This document shows, in pieces, positions 52,201-61,121 of a stretch of DNA of 64,000 nucleotides. The first letter of the stretch is position 1; every line of letters starts with the position of its first letter. The notes below the pieces were generated by a model, which ran no database searches, was not told the DNA's origin, and was given only the letters and a program-made list of their open reading frames with translations. Where the stretch lies: contig NZ_FXUL01000028.1 in NCBI RefSeq assembly GCF_900182955.1, positions 1 to 64,000 of the forward strand, given 5' to 3'. Source of the stretch: Noviherbaspirillum suwonense (GTDB lineage: Bacteria; Pseudomonadota; Gammaproteobacteria; Burkholderiales; Burkholderiaceae_D). The position numbers and the translations under genes were made by a program.

Positions 52201-52228
52201 CTTGAAATGGCCGATTCGGTGCCCATAT
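52201..52228 (+). promoter_or_regulatory. Sigma-32 heat-shock promoter of htpG
   Basis: CTTGAAA (52201-52207) and GCCCATAT (52221-52228) with a 13-nt spacer match the RpoH consensus CTTGAAA-N13-CCCCATNT at all but one position. About 98 bp before the htpG ATG. Confidence 0.75.
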
Positions 52229-52325
52229 CTCCGACACCTTGCCGTACCCGGCAGTAAGCACTATTTACTTGTGGTCGCGCGCCGTCCTGGCGCTGGCCTT
52301 GTCCAACCCACTTCCGAGGAACAAA

Positions 52326-54239
52326 ATGGCCGTAACCGAAAAGCAAACCCTGGGCTTTCAGGCAGAAGTCAAGCAGCTGCTGCAGCTGATGATTCATTCC
52401 CTGTACTCCAACAAGGAAATCTTCCTGCGCGAGCTGATCTCGAACGCGTCCGACGCCGCCGACAAGCTGCGGTTCGAAGCGATCAACAACGGTGCGCTGT
52501 TCGAGAACGACCCCGACCTCAAGATCCGCGTCGACTTCGACAAGGACGCGCGCACGATCACCATCGCCGACAACGGCATCGGCATGAGCCGCGACGACGC
52601 GGTCGAGCACCTCGGCACGATTGCCAAGTCCGGCACCCGCGAATTCTTTTCCAAGCTTTCCGGCGACCAGCAGAAGGATGCTGCGCTGATTGGCCAGTTC
52701 GGCGTCGGCTTCTACTCGGCCTTCATCATCGCCGACCGCATCACCGTCGAATCCCGCCGCGCCGGCCTGCCGGCCAGCGAAGGCGTGCGCTGGGAGTCCG
52801 GCGGCGAAGGCGACTTCACCGTGGAAGCGATCGACAAGGCCGACCGCGGCACCCGCATCACGCTGCACCTGCGGGAAGGCGAGGACGAGTTCCTGTCGTC
52901 GTGGAAGCTGAAGTCGGTGATCCGCAAGTACTCCGACCATATCTCGCTGCCGATCCAGATGAAAAAGGAAGAATGGAGCGAGGAAAAGAAGGAGATGGTC
53001 GTCAGCGACGAACTGGAGACGATCAACCAGGCCAGCGCGCTGTGGGCCCGCAACCGCGCCGACATCACGCCCGAGCAGTACGCCGAGTTCTACAAGCATG
53101 TGTCGCACGACTTCCAGGAACCGCTGACCTTCACCCATAACCGGGTCGAAGGCCGCAGCGAATACACGCAGCTGCTCTACATCCCGTCGCATGCGCCGTT
53201 CGACCTGTGGGACCGCAACAAGCGCGGCGGCATCAAGCTGTATGTGAAGCGCGTCTTCATCATGGACGATGCCGAACAGCTGATGCCGGTCTACCTGCGC
53301 TTCGTCAAGGGCGTGATCGATTCCAGCGACCTGCCGCTCAACGTGTCCCGCGAGATCCTGCAGGAGTCGCGCGATGTCAAGGTCATCCGCGAAGGCTCGA
53401 CCAAGCGCGTGCTGGGCATGCTGGAAGAACTGGCCAACGGCGACGAGCAGGACCAGAAGGACAAGTACGCCACCTTCTGGAAGGAGTTTGGCCAGGTGCT
53501 GAAGGAAGGCATCGGCGAGGACAGCAACAACAAGGAACGCATCGCCAAGCTGCTGCGCTTCGCGTCGACCCAGAATGACAACGACGCGCAAACCGTGTCC
53601 TTCGAAGAGTACGTGTCGCGCATGAAGGAAGGCCAGGACAAGATCTACTACGTCACGGCCGACAGCTATGCGGCCGCCAAGAACAGCCCGCACCTCGAAA
53701 TCTTCCGCAAGAAGGGCGTCGAAGTGCTGCTGCTGACCGACCGCGTCGACGAGTGGATGCTGTCCTTCCTGCAGGATTTCGACGGCAAGGAACTGGTGTC
53801 GGTGGCCAAGGGCGACCTCGACCTCGGCAAGCTGGAAGACGAGGCCGAGAAGAAGCAGCACGAGGAAACGGAGGTCCAGTACAAGGACCTGGTCGAGAAG
53901 ATGAAGACCGCGCTGGCCGACAAGGCCAAGGAAGTGCGCGTGACCTTCCGGCTGACCGACTCTCCGGCCTGCCTGGTGGCGGACGAGAACGAGCTGTCCG
54001 GCAACCTGGTGCGCATGCTGAAGGCGGCCGGGCAGAACGCGCCGGAGTCCAAGCCCATCCTGGAAATCAACCCGGACCACCCGCTGGTGCAGCGCCTGAA
54101 GTACGAGGACGGCAAGTTCGACGACTGGGCCAACATCCTGTTCGACCAGGCTGCGCTGGCCGAAGGCGGCACGCTGGCGGACCCGGCCGGGTTCGTGAAG
54201 CGGCTCAATGAAATGCTGCTGGGTATGGCGTCGCGCTAA
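52326..54239 (+). CDS. htpG: Chaperone HtpG (bacterial Hsp90)
   Basis: A 637-aa cytoplasmic ATP-dependent chaperone. N-terminal GHKL ATPase motifs are [28 protein letters not shown] and [11 protein letters not shown]. The middle domain includes [11 protein letters not shown] and the catalytic Arg in [11 protein letters not shown]. The dimerisation domain closes the protein. ATG 52326 has GAGGA before it. A heat-shock promoter lies upstream. Confidence 0.96.
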   Translation: MAVTEKQTLGFQAEVKQLLQLMIHSLYSNKEIFLRELISNASDAADKLRFEAINNGALFENDPDLKIRVDFDKDARTITIADNGIGMSRDDAVEHLGTIAKSGTREFFSKLSGDQQKDAALIGQFGVGFYSAFIIADRITVESRRAGLPASEGVRWESGGEGDFTVEAIDKADRGTRITLHLREGEDEFLSSWKLKSVIRKYSDHISLPIQMKKEEWSEEKKEMVVSDELETINQASALWARNRADITPEQYAEFYKHVSHDFQEPLTFTHNRVEGRSEYTQLLYIPSHAPFDLWDRNKRGGIKLYVKRVFIMDDAEQLMPVYLRFVKGVIDSSDLPLNVSREILQESRDVKVIREGSTKRVLGMLEELANGDEQDQKDKYATFWKEFGQVLKEGIGEDSNNKERIAKLLRFASTQNDNDAQTVSFEEYVSRMKEGQDKIYYVTADSYAAAKNSPHLEIFRKKGVEVLLLTDRVDEWMLSFLQDFDGKELVSVAKGDLDLGKLEDEAEKKQHEETEVQYKDLVEKMKTALADKAKEVRVTFRLTDSPACLVADENELSGNLVRMLKAAGQNAPESKPILEINPDHPLVQRLKYEDGKFDDWANILFDQAALAEGGTLADPAGFVKRLNEMLLGMASR

Positions 54240-54342
54240 GTCCCGATAGAAGATGGTGGGATGGCGGGTACGGTTTGCAGTGATACCAACCCAAGTCATG
54301 GCGTACCGGTTGAGGCCGATAGTTCCGATTCGCCAGCGTGGT

Positions 54343-54445
54343 CGTAGGGTGTAATGTGCGCAGCGCATTACACCACTCGCCAACCAACCGCCATCGCCTG
54401 TTCGCAACGAATGGTGTAATGCGCTTTCGCTTATTACACCCTACG
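54343..54445. repeat. Pair of inverted GGTGTAAT palindromic repeats
   Basis: CGTAGGGTGTAAT (54343-54355) and ATTACACCCTACG (54433-54445) are perfect 13-bp inverted arms. Each also pairs with a nearby ATTACACC (54367-54374) or GGTGTAAT (54413-54420), so each unit is itself a palindrome around a GC-rich or CTTTCGC-bearing loop. Similar dispersed repeats occur in many proteobacteria. The rest of the 456-bp gap from 54240 to 54695 holds no convincing gene, only a small direct repeat of GCGCATCGTT near 54645-54675. Confidence 0.75.
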
Positions 54446-54695
54446 GAGCTTCATGGCCCCGCGTGAACCGGGATTGGCATAACACGCCGGACCCGGCATC
54501 CATGCAGTTCAAAGGGAGTGCCAAGCGCTCCTGCATTGCACGCGCGGCGGCCTTGGCTGGCGCGCGCGAGATGTGGATTGTGCGGGTCAGGCAAGCGCCA
54601 ATGAAGCAAGGCGTCGACCGGGCACAGCGCCTTGCTGCCGCACCCTGCGCATCGTTCGCACGCTGCGCATCGTTATTTCTCAAGCAGTCTTTACT

Positions 54696-55706
54696 TCAGG
54701 CATGCAACGCCGCCAGCAGGTCCCGGCTGCGTATCCCCCCGTCCTTGCCCTGCTGCGCCTGATGCACCAGCGCGACGATGCGCCGGTTCGCCGGCGCATC
54801 CAGCCCAAACTTTTCCGCCAGCGCCACCACCGCGCCATTGAGGTAATCGATCTCGGTGCGCCGCCCTGCCTGCAGGTCTTCCCACATCGACGACCGCGCT
54901 TCCGAGTCGATGCGCAGCGCTGACGCGGCGACACGGGTGAACAGCCAGTTCGGCAGGCGCATCAGGCGTGACAGGCGCGTTGGCGGCACCTTGCCGATCT
55001 GCGCCGGCGCGATGCCGGCCGCCGCCAGCGCATGCAACGCTTCGTCGATCAGCAGCGCCAGGCAGCGCCGGTAATCACGGTCGGACAGCTGCGCCTTCAG
55101 CGGCAGGCCGGACAGCGCATTGACCGGGTTGTTCAGGTTCATCAGCAGCTTGCCCCACTGGACCGCGACAAAATCGGTCCGCTGCACCAGCGGCAGCCCG
55201 GCGACCTCGAACATCGGCAGCCATGGCGCCAGCGCCGGCGACGCCTCGACCATCAGGCTGCCTTCGGTGCCGCGGTGAAAACGGCTGCCCGGAAGCTGGA
55301 CCACGTTGAACGGCACCATCCCGGCCAATACCGTGCGTCCCGGCAGCGCGCGCCGCAGAACATCCGCATTGCCGATGCCGTTTTGCAGGCTGACGACCAG
55401 CGCATCCGGCGCCGCATATTGGGCCAGCAGATGCGCGACGCCCTCGGTATCGGCGCTTTTCACGGTGACCAGCACGAGTGCGGCGCCGGCAAGCACGGCC
55501 GGGTCCTCGCCGCAATGGACCTGCGCAGCGGACAGCGAGCTGTTGCGCCCGTCCATGTCGCTGATCGTCAATCCATGCAATGCGACCTGCTCGCACATGC
55601 GCGCACGGCCGATCAGCGTGACATCGGCCCCGGCGGCGATCAGCGCGCCGCCAACGTAGGCGCCGATGGAGCCGGCGCCAAGAACAGCAATGCGGGTAGC
55701 GCTCAT
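54696..55706 (-). CDS. 2-dehydropantoate 2-reductase family (ketopantoate reductase, PanE/ApbA)
   Basis: A 336-aa NADPH-dependent reductase that would convert ketopantoate to pantoate for coenzyme A. It has the Rossmann start IAVLGAGSIGAYVGGALIAAG, the lysine in QWGKLLMNLNNPVNALSG, and the closing TEIDYLNGAVVALAEKFG with the conserved Glu and Asn. Other ketoacid substrates are possible in this family. GAGGAG lies ahead of ATG 55706. Confidence 0.86.
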   Translation of the reverse strand: MSATRIAVLGAGSIGAYVGGALIAAGADVTLIGRARMCEQVALHGLTISDMDGRNSSLSAAQVHCGEDPAVLAGAALVLVTVKSADTEGVAHLLAQYAAPDALVVSLQNGIGNADVLRRALPGRTVLAGMVPFNVVQLPGSRFHRGTEGSLMVEASPALAPWLPMFEVAGLPLVQRTDFVAVQWGKLLMNLNNPVNALSGLPLKAQLSDRDYRRCLALLIDEALHALAAAGIAPAQIGKVPPTRLSRLMRLPNWLFTRVAASALRIDSEARSSMWEDLQAGRRTEIDYLNGAVVALAEKFGLDAPANRRIVALVHQAQQGKDGGIRSRDLLAALHA

Positions 55707-55853
55707 GTCTCGCTCCTCAAGGGTTTTTCCGCAACAGGCGCATCGCTCGGGTCCATGCGTCCCATTGTCAGTTCGGATTCGGTTGGCAAAGCGGCGAGTA
55801 TAGCGAAAGCCGTTGAGCGCGTGCATGGGCAGGATGGCTGAAACCGGTCGCAT

Positions 55854-55881
55854 GGAACCGGCCTGACCGAATTACTACCAA
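55854..55881 (+). promoter_or_regulatory. Candidate hrp box (HrpL-type promoter) of the LRR gene
   Basis: GGAACC (55854-55859), 15-nt spacer, CTACCAA (55875-55881) matches the hrp box GGAACC-N15/16-CCACNNA with one mismatch (T for C). It lies 28 bp ahead of the ATG of an LRR effector-like gene, a fitting distance for a promoter. Confidence 0.55.
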
Positions 55882-55908
55882 GCCAGCCTTTACCTGAAAG
55901 GCACCCTG

Positions 55909-57024
55909 ATGGCTGACCCGAGAATCCTTTCCCGACGCGACTCCCATTCGCACAGCGACGTGAGCGATGCAGTTTCCTCTTCCACCAGCCCAAGGGACAC
56001 CGCCCCCTCCGCCAGCGCGGCGCCAGCGCCCGTCATGCGGTCTGGTCCTCCGGGCCAGCGCACGCTGCTTGTCCCAGACGTCAACGCACCTACCTTGCCC
56101 GCGCATGGCGCACCGGTTGCTGCCCTTGCAGTGCTGCAGCAGGCAACCTGCCCTGCGACTCCCATTGCCGCTCCGTCGGAGTGGGCATGGGACGCCAGGG
56201 CGGGCATCCTGACCCTGAACAAGGTTTTCATTTTCGAGGAAGAGATCCGGGATCTGCTGGAGAACTATCCGGACGCCCAACACGTTGTCGTTCAGCCGGA
56301 TCTTGTAACGGACTCTGCCCTGCGGCTGATCGGTTTGCTGGGGGCAGCAACCAAGGTCACCTCGATTCATTTCAGCCGGCCGATAAACTCGCGCGGCGGC
56401 ACCGACGCCCGGCCCTACCTCGACTCACATAGCGCCGAAGCGCTCGCCGACCTGGTGAAAAAAAATCCAGCGCTGACGAAGCTGGCATTTTCAAAATGCC
56501 CGTACATTACGTCCGAGTTCTTCAATGCGCTGGCAAACCATCTGAAAGATAACCTGACGGTTGCAGCGATCGAAATTTCGAACAGCGGCGATGTACCGAT
56601 GGAGCAAACGGAATCACTTCTTGGCCAAGCTATTGCGGGGCTACTCTCGAAGAACAGAGGCGTCAGGACCGTCATTGCTCCTGCAAACCGTATCTCCGGC
56701 AGCGGCGCCGCGGCAATAGGCGCTGCGCTCGCGCGGAACAAGAGCCTGACAACGCTTGACCTCGGTTTCAACGGCATCGACAGCGATGGCGCACGGGCGC
56801 TTTTCGACGGACTCCGAAAAAACAAGAAAACCGCGTTGAGCAGACTGGATCTTTCCAGGTGTGCGATGGATGAACGGTCTGCTAAAAGCCTGGGCAAGCT
56901 TTTGAAAAAAAATACCTCGATGACTGAAATCATCGTCGGGAATGTGAAGGATCCCGAAGGTCGCCGGCATATCGCCAATGGAGTGTCGGCAAACAAGTCC
57001 GGGTGCAATGTCCGGTTCGCCTGA
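55909..57024 (+). CDS. Leucine-rich-repeat protein, candidate type III effector
   Basis: A 371-aa protein without signal peptide. The N-terminal 95 residues are Ser/Ala/Pro-rich and disordered (SHSHSDVSDAVSSSTSP), as in type III secretion signals. From about 185 there are five or more ribonuclease-inhibitor-type LRRs such as GAAAIGAALARNKSLTTLDL and the following FNGIDSDGARALFDGLRKN, similar in pattern to GALA-type effectors but without an F-box that I can identify. GC content looks lower than in the flanking genes, with poly-A stretches in the coding strand, suggesting horizontal origin. It stands alone downstream of a candidate hrp box. Confidence 0.7.
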   Translation: MADPRILSRRDSHSHSDVSDAVSSSTSPRDTAPSASAAPAPVMRSGPPGQRTLLVPDVNAPTLPAHGAPVAALAVLQQATCPATPIAAPSEWAWDARAGILTLNKVFIFEEEIRDLLENYPDAQHVVVQPDLVTDSALRLIGLLGAATKVTSIHFSRPINSRGGTDARPYLDSHSAEALADLVKKNPALTKLAFSKCPYITSEFFNALANHLKDNLTVAAIEISNSGDVPMEQTESLLGQAIAGLLSKNRGVRTVIAPANRISGSGAAAIGAALARNKSLTTLDLGFNGIDSDGARALFDGLRKNKKTALSRLDLSRCAMDERSAKSLGKLLKKNTSMTEIIVGNVKDPEGRRHIANGVSANKSGCNVRFA

Positions 57025-57192
57025 CTGTGAAAGTGTGAAACCGGGATAGGCGCAGCTCGCCGGAACCGGCGCTTCACGGTTGCAAAGCCTGCCGCCATGC
57101 TTCCGTTCCAGGCGCGCCAGTGAAAACGGATGCCTGCGCTTGCAGCGGGCTCACCCCGAAGCCGGTATCATGGCGCGCTTTGCCCGTCTCCC

Positions 57193-58410
57193 ATGAAACC
57201 TTCGTCTCCAGGCAGCCCGGCACAGGTCGGCATATCGGCAGCCGACGCACCCACCTGGCTGCCCATGCTGTTCGCCGTCGCCTGCGGTCTGATCGTCGCC
57301 AACCTGTACTACGGGCAGCCCCTCGCCGGACCGATCGCGGCCGAGCTCGGCATGTCGCCGGCGGCCGCCGGCCTGCTGGTCACGCTGACGCAGGTCGGCT
57401 ACGGCCTGGGCCTGCTCTTCATCGTTCCGCTGGGCGACATCCTTGAAAACCGTCGGCTGGTGCTGACGCTGATTGCCTGTTGCGCGTTAGCGCTGCTGTC
57501 CGCCGCAATGGTGCGCAGTGCGCCGGTGTTCCTGGCCGCGGCCGCGGCGATCGGCTTCACCTCGGTCACGGTACAGATCCTGGTGCCGTGGTCGGCGCAC
57601 CTGGCCAGCGACGCCAACCGCGGACGCGTGGTGGGCAACGTCATGAGCGGCCTGCTGATGGGCATCATGCTGGCGCGGCCGGTCGCGAGCTTTGTCGCCT
57701 CGCTGTGGGGCTGGCATGCGATCTACCTGCTGTCGGCAGCGCTGATGCTGGCGCTGGCGGTGCTTTTGCTGCTCATCCTGCCGTCACGCCGGCCCGAAGC
57801 CAAGCTGCCGTATGCGAAGCTGCTCGGGTCGCTGTGGTGGCTGGCGCGCACGCAGCCGGTGCTGCAGCGCCGGGCACTGCAGCAGGCCTGCCTGTTCGGC
57901 GCATTCAGCCTGTTCTGGACCACCGTGCCCTTGTTCCTCGCGAGTCCGGCGTTTGGTCTCAGCCAGCGCGGTATCGCGCTGTTCGCCTTGGCCGGCGTCG
58001 CCGGCGCGGTCGCCGCACCCATCAGCGGACGCCTGGCCGACCGCGGCCACGGCCGAAAAGTGAGCATCGTGGCAATGCTGATGGTCGCCGGCGGTTTCCT
58101 GATGAGCCTTGCCGGACAGGATGGATCGCTGCTGGCGCTGGGCCTGCTGACCCTCGCCGCCATCGTGCTGGACTACGGCGTTACCGCCAACCTGATCACC
58201 GGCCAGCGCGCCATCTTCGGCTTGGACGCCGAATACCGGAGCCGCCTGAACGGCCTGTTCATGGCGAGTTTCTTCATGGGCGGCGCGGCCTGCTCGGCGC
58301 TGGGCGCATGGGCCTATGCGCATGGCGGATGGACGCTGGCCTGCTGGGTGGGGTTCGCGCTGCCGGTCATGGCGCTGGTGCATTTCCTGGCCAGCACGAG
58401 CAAACGGTGA
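57193..58410 (+). CDS. MFS transporter (YnfM/ Bcr-like drug-efflux group)
   Basis: A 405-aa twelve-helix carrier. ACGLIVANLYYGQPLAGPIA in helix 1 and GYGLGLLFIVPLGDILENRR at the helix 2-3 loop (motif A) place it in the group of putative drug or sugar-efflux carriers seen beside LysR regulators in many proteobacteria. Substrate unknown. ATG 57193 follows GTCTCCC; an upstream in-frame start exists at 57130. Confidence 0.84.
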   Translation: MKPSSPGSPAQVGISAADAPTWLPMLFAVACGLIVANLYYGQPLAGPIAAELGMSPAAAGLLVTLTQVGYGLGLLFIVPLGDILENRRLVLTLIACCALALLSAAMVRSAPVFLAAAAAIGFTSVTVQILVPWSAHLASDANRGRVVGNVMSGLLMGIMLARPVASFVASLWGWHAIYLLSAALMLALAVLLLLILPSRRPEAKLPYAKLLGSLWWLARTQPVLQRRALQQACLFGAFSLFWTTVPLFLASPAFGLSQRGIALFALAGVAGAVAAPISGRLADRGHGRKVSIVAMLMVAGGFLMSLAGQDGSLLALGLLTLAAIVLDYGVTANLITGQRAIFGLDAEYRSRLNGLFMASFFMGGAACSALGAWAYAHGGWTLACWVGFALPVMALVHFLASTSKR

Positions 58411-58500
58411 ACGGCCTGCATCCTGGCTGCGTTCACTGCTGGTGCGGATGCCAAGCTATCGAGCATTAAGCCTGGCATCCACAAAACGCCATTGCAGTGT

Positions 58501-59163
58501 TTAGAAATCGGCCTGGTCTTTCTGGTAGGCCGGATCGTAGGGACCGGCGGGAAGCCCCTGGCCTTTGGTATAGATGGCGCGCGCATTTGCCTGGCGGGCA
58601 AGTGGCATGTAGTTGGGCGCCGCCTTCGCCATTGCGGCAACGACCGCCTGGGCAATCAGCCCCGCCAGCCCGCCACCCGAATTATTCTGCGGCTGATAGA
58701 CCAGGGTCTGGGCGTTCTCCCATAGCGTGTTTCCGGTCGCCGTGCTTTTCAGTATGTATTTCAGGCTCACGGTGACGGACGTGCTGAAGACGACATACTT
58801 GGCGTTCCACTGTTCTATCGAGATGTACATCACTGCATCCGACCCGAACAGCTTGCCCAGGCGTTCCGGCTCGCTTGCGTGGACCATGTCGGCATCGCCA
58901 AGTCCATCATCTTCCAGCACGCGCTTTACTAGATGCACGGGAAACACGTAATAGCCGCGTTCGGCAAGCGGCTTGCCGATGGTGGTCAGGAAGTAGTCCG
59001 GCGCATTGACTTCCACGCTCCTGTTTATCGCCGGGACGATCAGGATGGACCGAGGCTGCTCCGTACGGATTGCGGAATAGTCCTTGTGGGCGGGTGGCGT
59101 CACGCAGGCCGACAGTGCGACAGCACAGGCCATGGACATGAATATCTTGATAAAACGAACCAT
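58501..59163 (-). CDS. DUF799/GNA1162-type lipoprotein
   Basis: A 220-aa lipoprotein: signal peptide MVRFIKIFMSMACAVALSAC with lipobox Cys20. The body resembles Neisseria GNA1162 (DUF799), a TolB-N-like fold: PRSILIVPAINRSVEVNAPD, FPVHLVKRVLEDDGLGDADM and SLKYILKSTATGNTLWE. Probably anchored in the outer membrane facing the periplasm. Last gene of a four-gene lipoprotein operon headed by a CsgG-like gene. Confidence 0.85.
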   Translation of the reverse strand: MVRFIKIFMSMACAVALSACVTPPAHKDYSAIRTEQPRSILIVPAINRSVEVNAPDYFLTTIGKPLAERGYYVFPVHLVKRVLEDDGLGDADMVHASEPERLGKLFGSDAVMYISIEQWNAKYVVFSTSVTVSLKYILKSTATGNTLWENAQTLVYQPQNNSGGGLAGLIAQAVVAAMAKAAPNYMPLARQANARAIYTKGQGLPAGPYDPAYQKDQADF

Positions 59164-59168
59164 GGCTG

Positions 59169-59543
59169 CTAATCCTTTGCCGTTGAAGATTTGGTGGACC
59201 GGGCTTCAGCCTGCCGGATCATGATGGACATTAACTGCCCTGATTCAGGCCAATCCGTTTTTTCCTTTTCAAACTGGGCGACTGCTTCCCCCGCCTTCCC
59301 GCTCTGCATCAGGAAGTAGCCATATTCCGCATGGATGCCGGGGGCTACCTTCCTGCTGGTCTGTTCGGATGACCGGATGATGCTTTCCATTTCCGTCAGA
59401 TGCGCATCGAGCCGGGTGGGATCCTGGTAATAGCCATATAACGACCCGTCATAATTGCCCCAGTTATATTTAGCCGGCGCCACGCAGGCGCTCAGCAGGG
59501 TTATCGGCAGGATCGCGGACAGCAAATAGGCAATACGCATCAT
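59169..59543 (-). CDS. DUF4810 lipoprotein
   Basis: A 124-aa lipoprotein. Signal ending LLSAC (Cys20), then APAKYNWGNYDGSLYGYYQD, the hallmark of DUF4810, followed by a TPR-like helical pair (GIHAEYGYFLMQSGKAGEAVAQFEKE). Overlaps the preceding lipoprotein gene by 4 nt. Companion of GNA1162- and CsgG-type proteins in Neisseria and many proteobacteria. Confidence 0.85.
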   Translation of the reverse strand: MMRIAYLLSAILPITLLSACVAPAKYNWGNYDGSLYGYYQDPTRLDAHLTEMESIIRSSEQTSRKVAPGIHAEYGYFLMQSGKAGEAVAQFEKEKTDWPESGQLMSIMIRQAEARSTKSSTAKD

Positions 59544-59851
59544 TTCGCTCCTGAACTGGTGACGATCGCCCTGGTCTCGCCGTTGCCGACCAGGGTTTTT
59601 TCGCTATGTATGGTCTGCCCGTTTCGCTTCAGTTCGACGAGGTGCACGCCTTCTTCGACCAGGAGCACGCCGGGATTGCCGTTGTAATGATCAGCTGGTC
59701 CGATAGTGATGCCATCGACCACCAGCGTCACGTCCGGCTCGGCGTTCGGAAAGGCCAGCTTTGGCCGGACAGCGCCCGATCTGACAGACGTTTCGGGCAG
59801 CGCGCAGGCCGACAGGCTCGCCAGCAGCGTCAATGCGACAAGTATTTTCAT
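59540..59851 (-). CDS. Small lipoprotein with PEGA-like domain
   Basis: A 103-aa lipoprotein with signal MKILVALTLLASLSAC (Cys16). The body is a short beta-rich domain with EEGVHLVELKRNGQTIHSEK and NGETRAIVTSSG, resembling PEGA-type surface domains. Starts 2 nt after the CsgG-like gene and overlaps DUF4810 by 4 nt. ATG 59851 was chosen over a TTG six bases upstream. Its presence between CsgG and DUF4810 makes the set four rather than three genes. Confidence 0.7.
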   Translation of the reverse strand: MKILVALTLLASLSACALPETSVRSGAVRPKLAFPNAEPDVTLVVDGITIGPADHYNGNPGVLLVEEGVHLVELKRNGQTIHSEKTLVGNGETRAIVTSSGAK

Positions 59852-59853
59852 GT

Positions 59854-60810
59854 TCAATCCTTCGATTCCGCGATATATAGCGTGCTGCCTGCGCCGGCGG
59901 CGACTGCGCCGGAAATGAGTTCCGCGACCGAGCCTTCATTGCTCTCGTTGTCGCCGAACAGGCTGGTGATCCGGGCCTTGCCGATCATCGTGGACGGCAA
60001 GGCGATGTCGAATCCCGACTGCTGGCTGCGTATCACGTCTCCCTGCTTCATCACGGAAACCAGGTCGCCAGGCTTCAGGCCCTGCCGTAGGCCGCCCGAA
60101 ATGTAGAACTGCTTGCCCTCCGCCCTGAGGATGTCGGTGCGCCATGGGCGCTCCTCCAGCTTGGACATCAGCGCATTCTGCACATCCGAGATAGCGGCGC
60201 CGATCGCCCGGTCGTTCAGAGTGCCGTCGTAATTCGCCTTGCTGCCGAATCCGGCGACTTCTCCGGATTCGGTGCTGGCTTCTCCCGTCCCGGTGGCGGT
60301 GAAGAAAACATGGCCGGTGCGTGCATCGGCCAGGCGTATCTCCACTTTTGCACGGGCGGTCTGCACCTTTGTCGCGCTGAGAAAACCTGATTTCCCGGTC
60401 GTGCTACGCCCGAATTCGGTGACCGACCCGAGCACGAGCGCATCGACGCCGATCAGGTTAGCCTGCTTGAGCATCGCCTGCTCCTTCTGCAGCTTTGCCA
60501 GGTCCTGCCGCTCGAATACCAGAAATTTGTTTGAGCTGACCAATCGGTTCATCAGCATGTCCGATGCTTGTTTGCCCAACGGATCGCTGTCGGCATCGAC
60601 CTGAAACGTCTTTCCGTAGCGGGTCTCATTCGAGAACCGGCCGATCGCTATCTTTCGTTTAAAGGTCTTTACCGACGGCAGAATTGATTGCTGTTGGGCG
60701 GCTGCCTGCTGCGCCCTGCTGACCGGCGCTTCGATGGGCTGCTGCGGCGGAGTGGTGACGGCACAAGCCGCAAGGAACGGCAGCAGCAACAGCACGCTTG
60801 AATTTTTCAT
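59854..60810 (-). CDS. CsgG/HfaB-family outer-membrane lipoprotein
   Basis: A 318-aa lipoprotein: signal peptide MKNSSVLLLLPFLAAC with Cys16, Gln-rich linker (about 40-55), then the CsgG domain with KIAIGRFSNETRYG, FLVFERQDLAKLQKEQAML and GVDALVLGSVTEFGR. CsgG proteins form curli-export pores or other outer-membrane assemblies; no curlin genes are nearby, so this is more likely the GNA1162-associated type. AGGA precedes ATG 60810. First gene of the lipoprotein operon. Confidence 0.88.
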   Translation of the reverse strand: MKNSSVLLLLPFLAACAVTTPPQQPIEAPVSRAQQAAAQQQSILPSVKTFKRKIAIGRFSNETRYGKTFQVDADSDPLGKQASDMLMNRLVSSNKFLVFERQDLAKLQKEQAMLKQANLIGVDALVLGSVTEFGRSTTGKSGFLSATKVQTARAKVEIRLADARTGHVFFTATGTGEASTESGEVAGFGSKANYDGTLNDRAIGAAISDVQNALMSKLEERPWRTDILRAEGKQFYISGGLRQGLKPGDLVSVMKQGDVIRSQQSGFDIALPSTMIGKARITSLFGDNESNEGSVAELISGAVAAGAGSTLYIAESKD

Positions 60811-61121
60811 AGGTCCTGACTTAAAAAATATGACTGGCATGAATGAAGAAAGCGGATTCCGCGACCGCCTGATCGGGCGGTCCGTAAAGTTAATTTGCAG
60901 GGGAGACGCTTCCGAGGAATATTTTTAGACTATTAATAAGTTTATTTAGGGAAATTAATCACCTGAATTGGGGAGGTCTCCGTCGCCAGCAAGGATTCAG
61001 CGCTGCATGGCTGTCAACTGAAATGTCTGCCATTACTGCCGAACAGCCGTCGAGCCGCCAACCTCCTCAAAAAGGCCATCGTCCGTTTCGTGGGCATCGC
61101 GGTGCGCGACTACAATCCCCT
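60811..61121. other. Divergent intergenic region upstream of the CsgG operon
   Basis: An AT-rich patch (about 60920-60970) and the inverted repeat GACCGCC (60863-60869)/GGCGGTC (60876-60882), which would fall in the 5-prime leader of the CsgG transcript. On the plus strand TACAAT (61111-61116) sits six bases before the glycosylase ATG, so that mRNA could be nearly leaderless. No gene is supported here. Confidence 0.5.

Noticed and set aside
54441-54683. Minus-strand frame of 80 codons between htpG and the panE-like gene
   Set aside because: Overlaps the palindromic repeat, has unusual composition and no ribosome-binding site.
58700-60810. Curli biosynthesis locus
   Set aside because: Only a CsgG-like protein is present; there is no curlin subunit or CsgE/F, and the DUF4810/DUF799 companions point to a different system.
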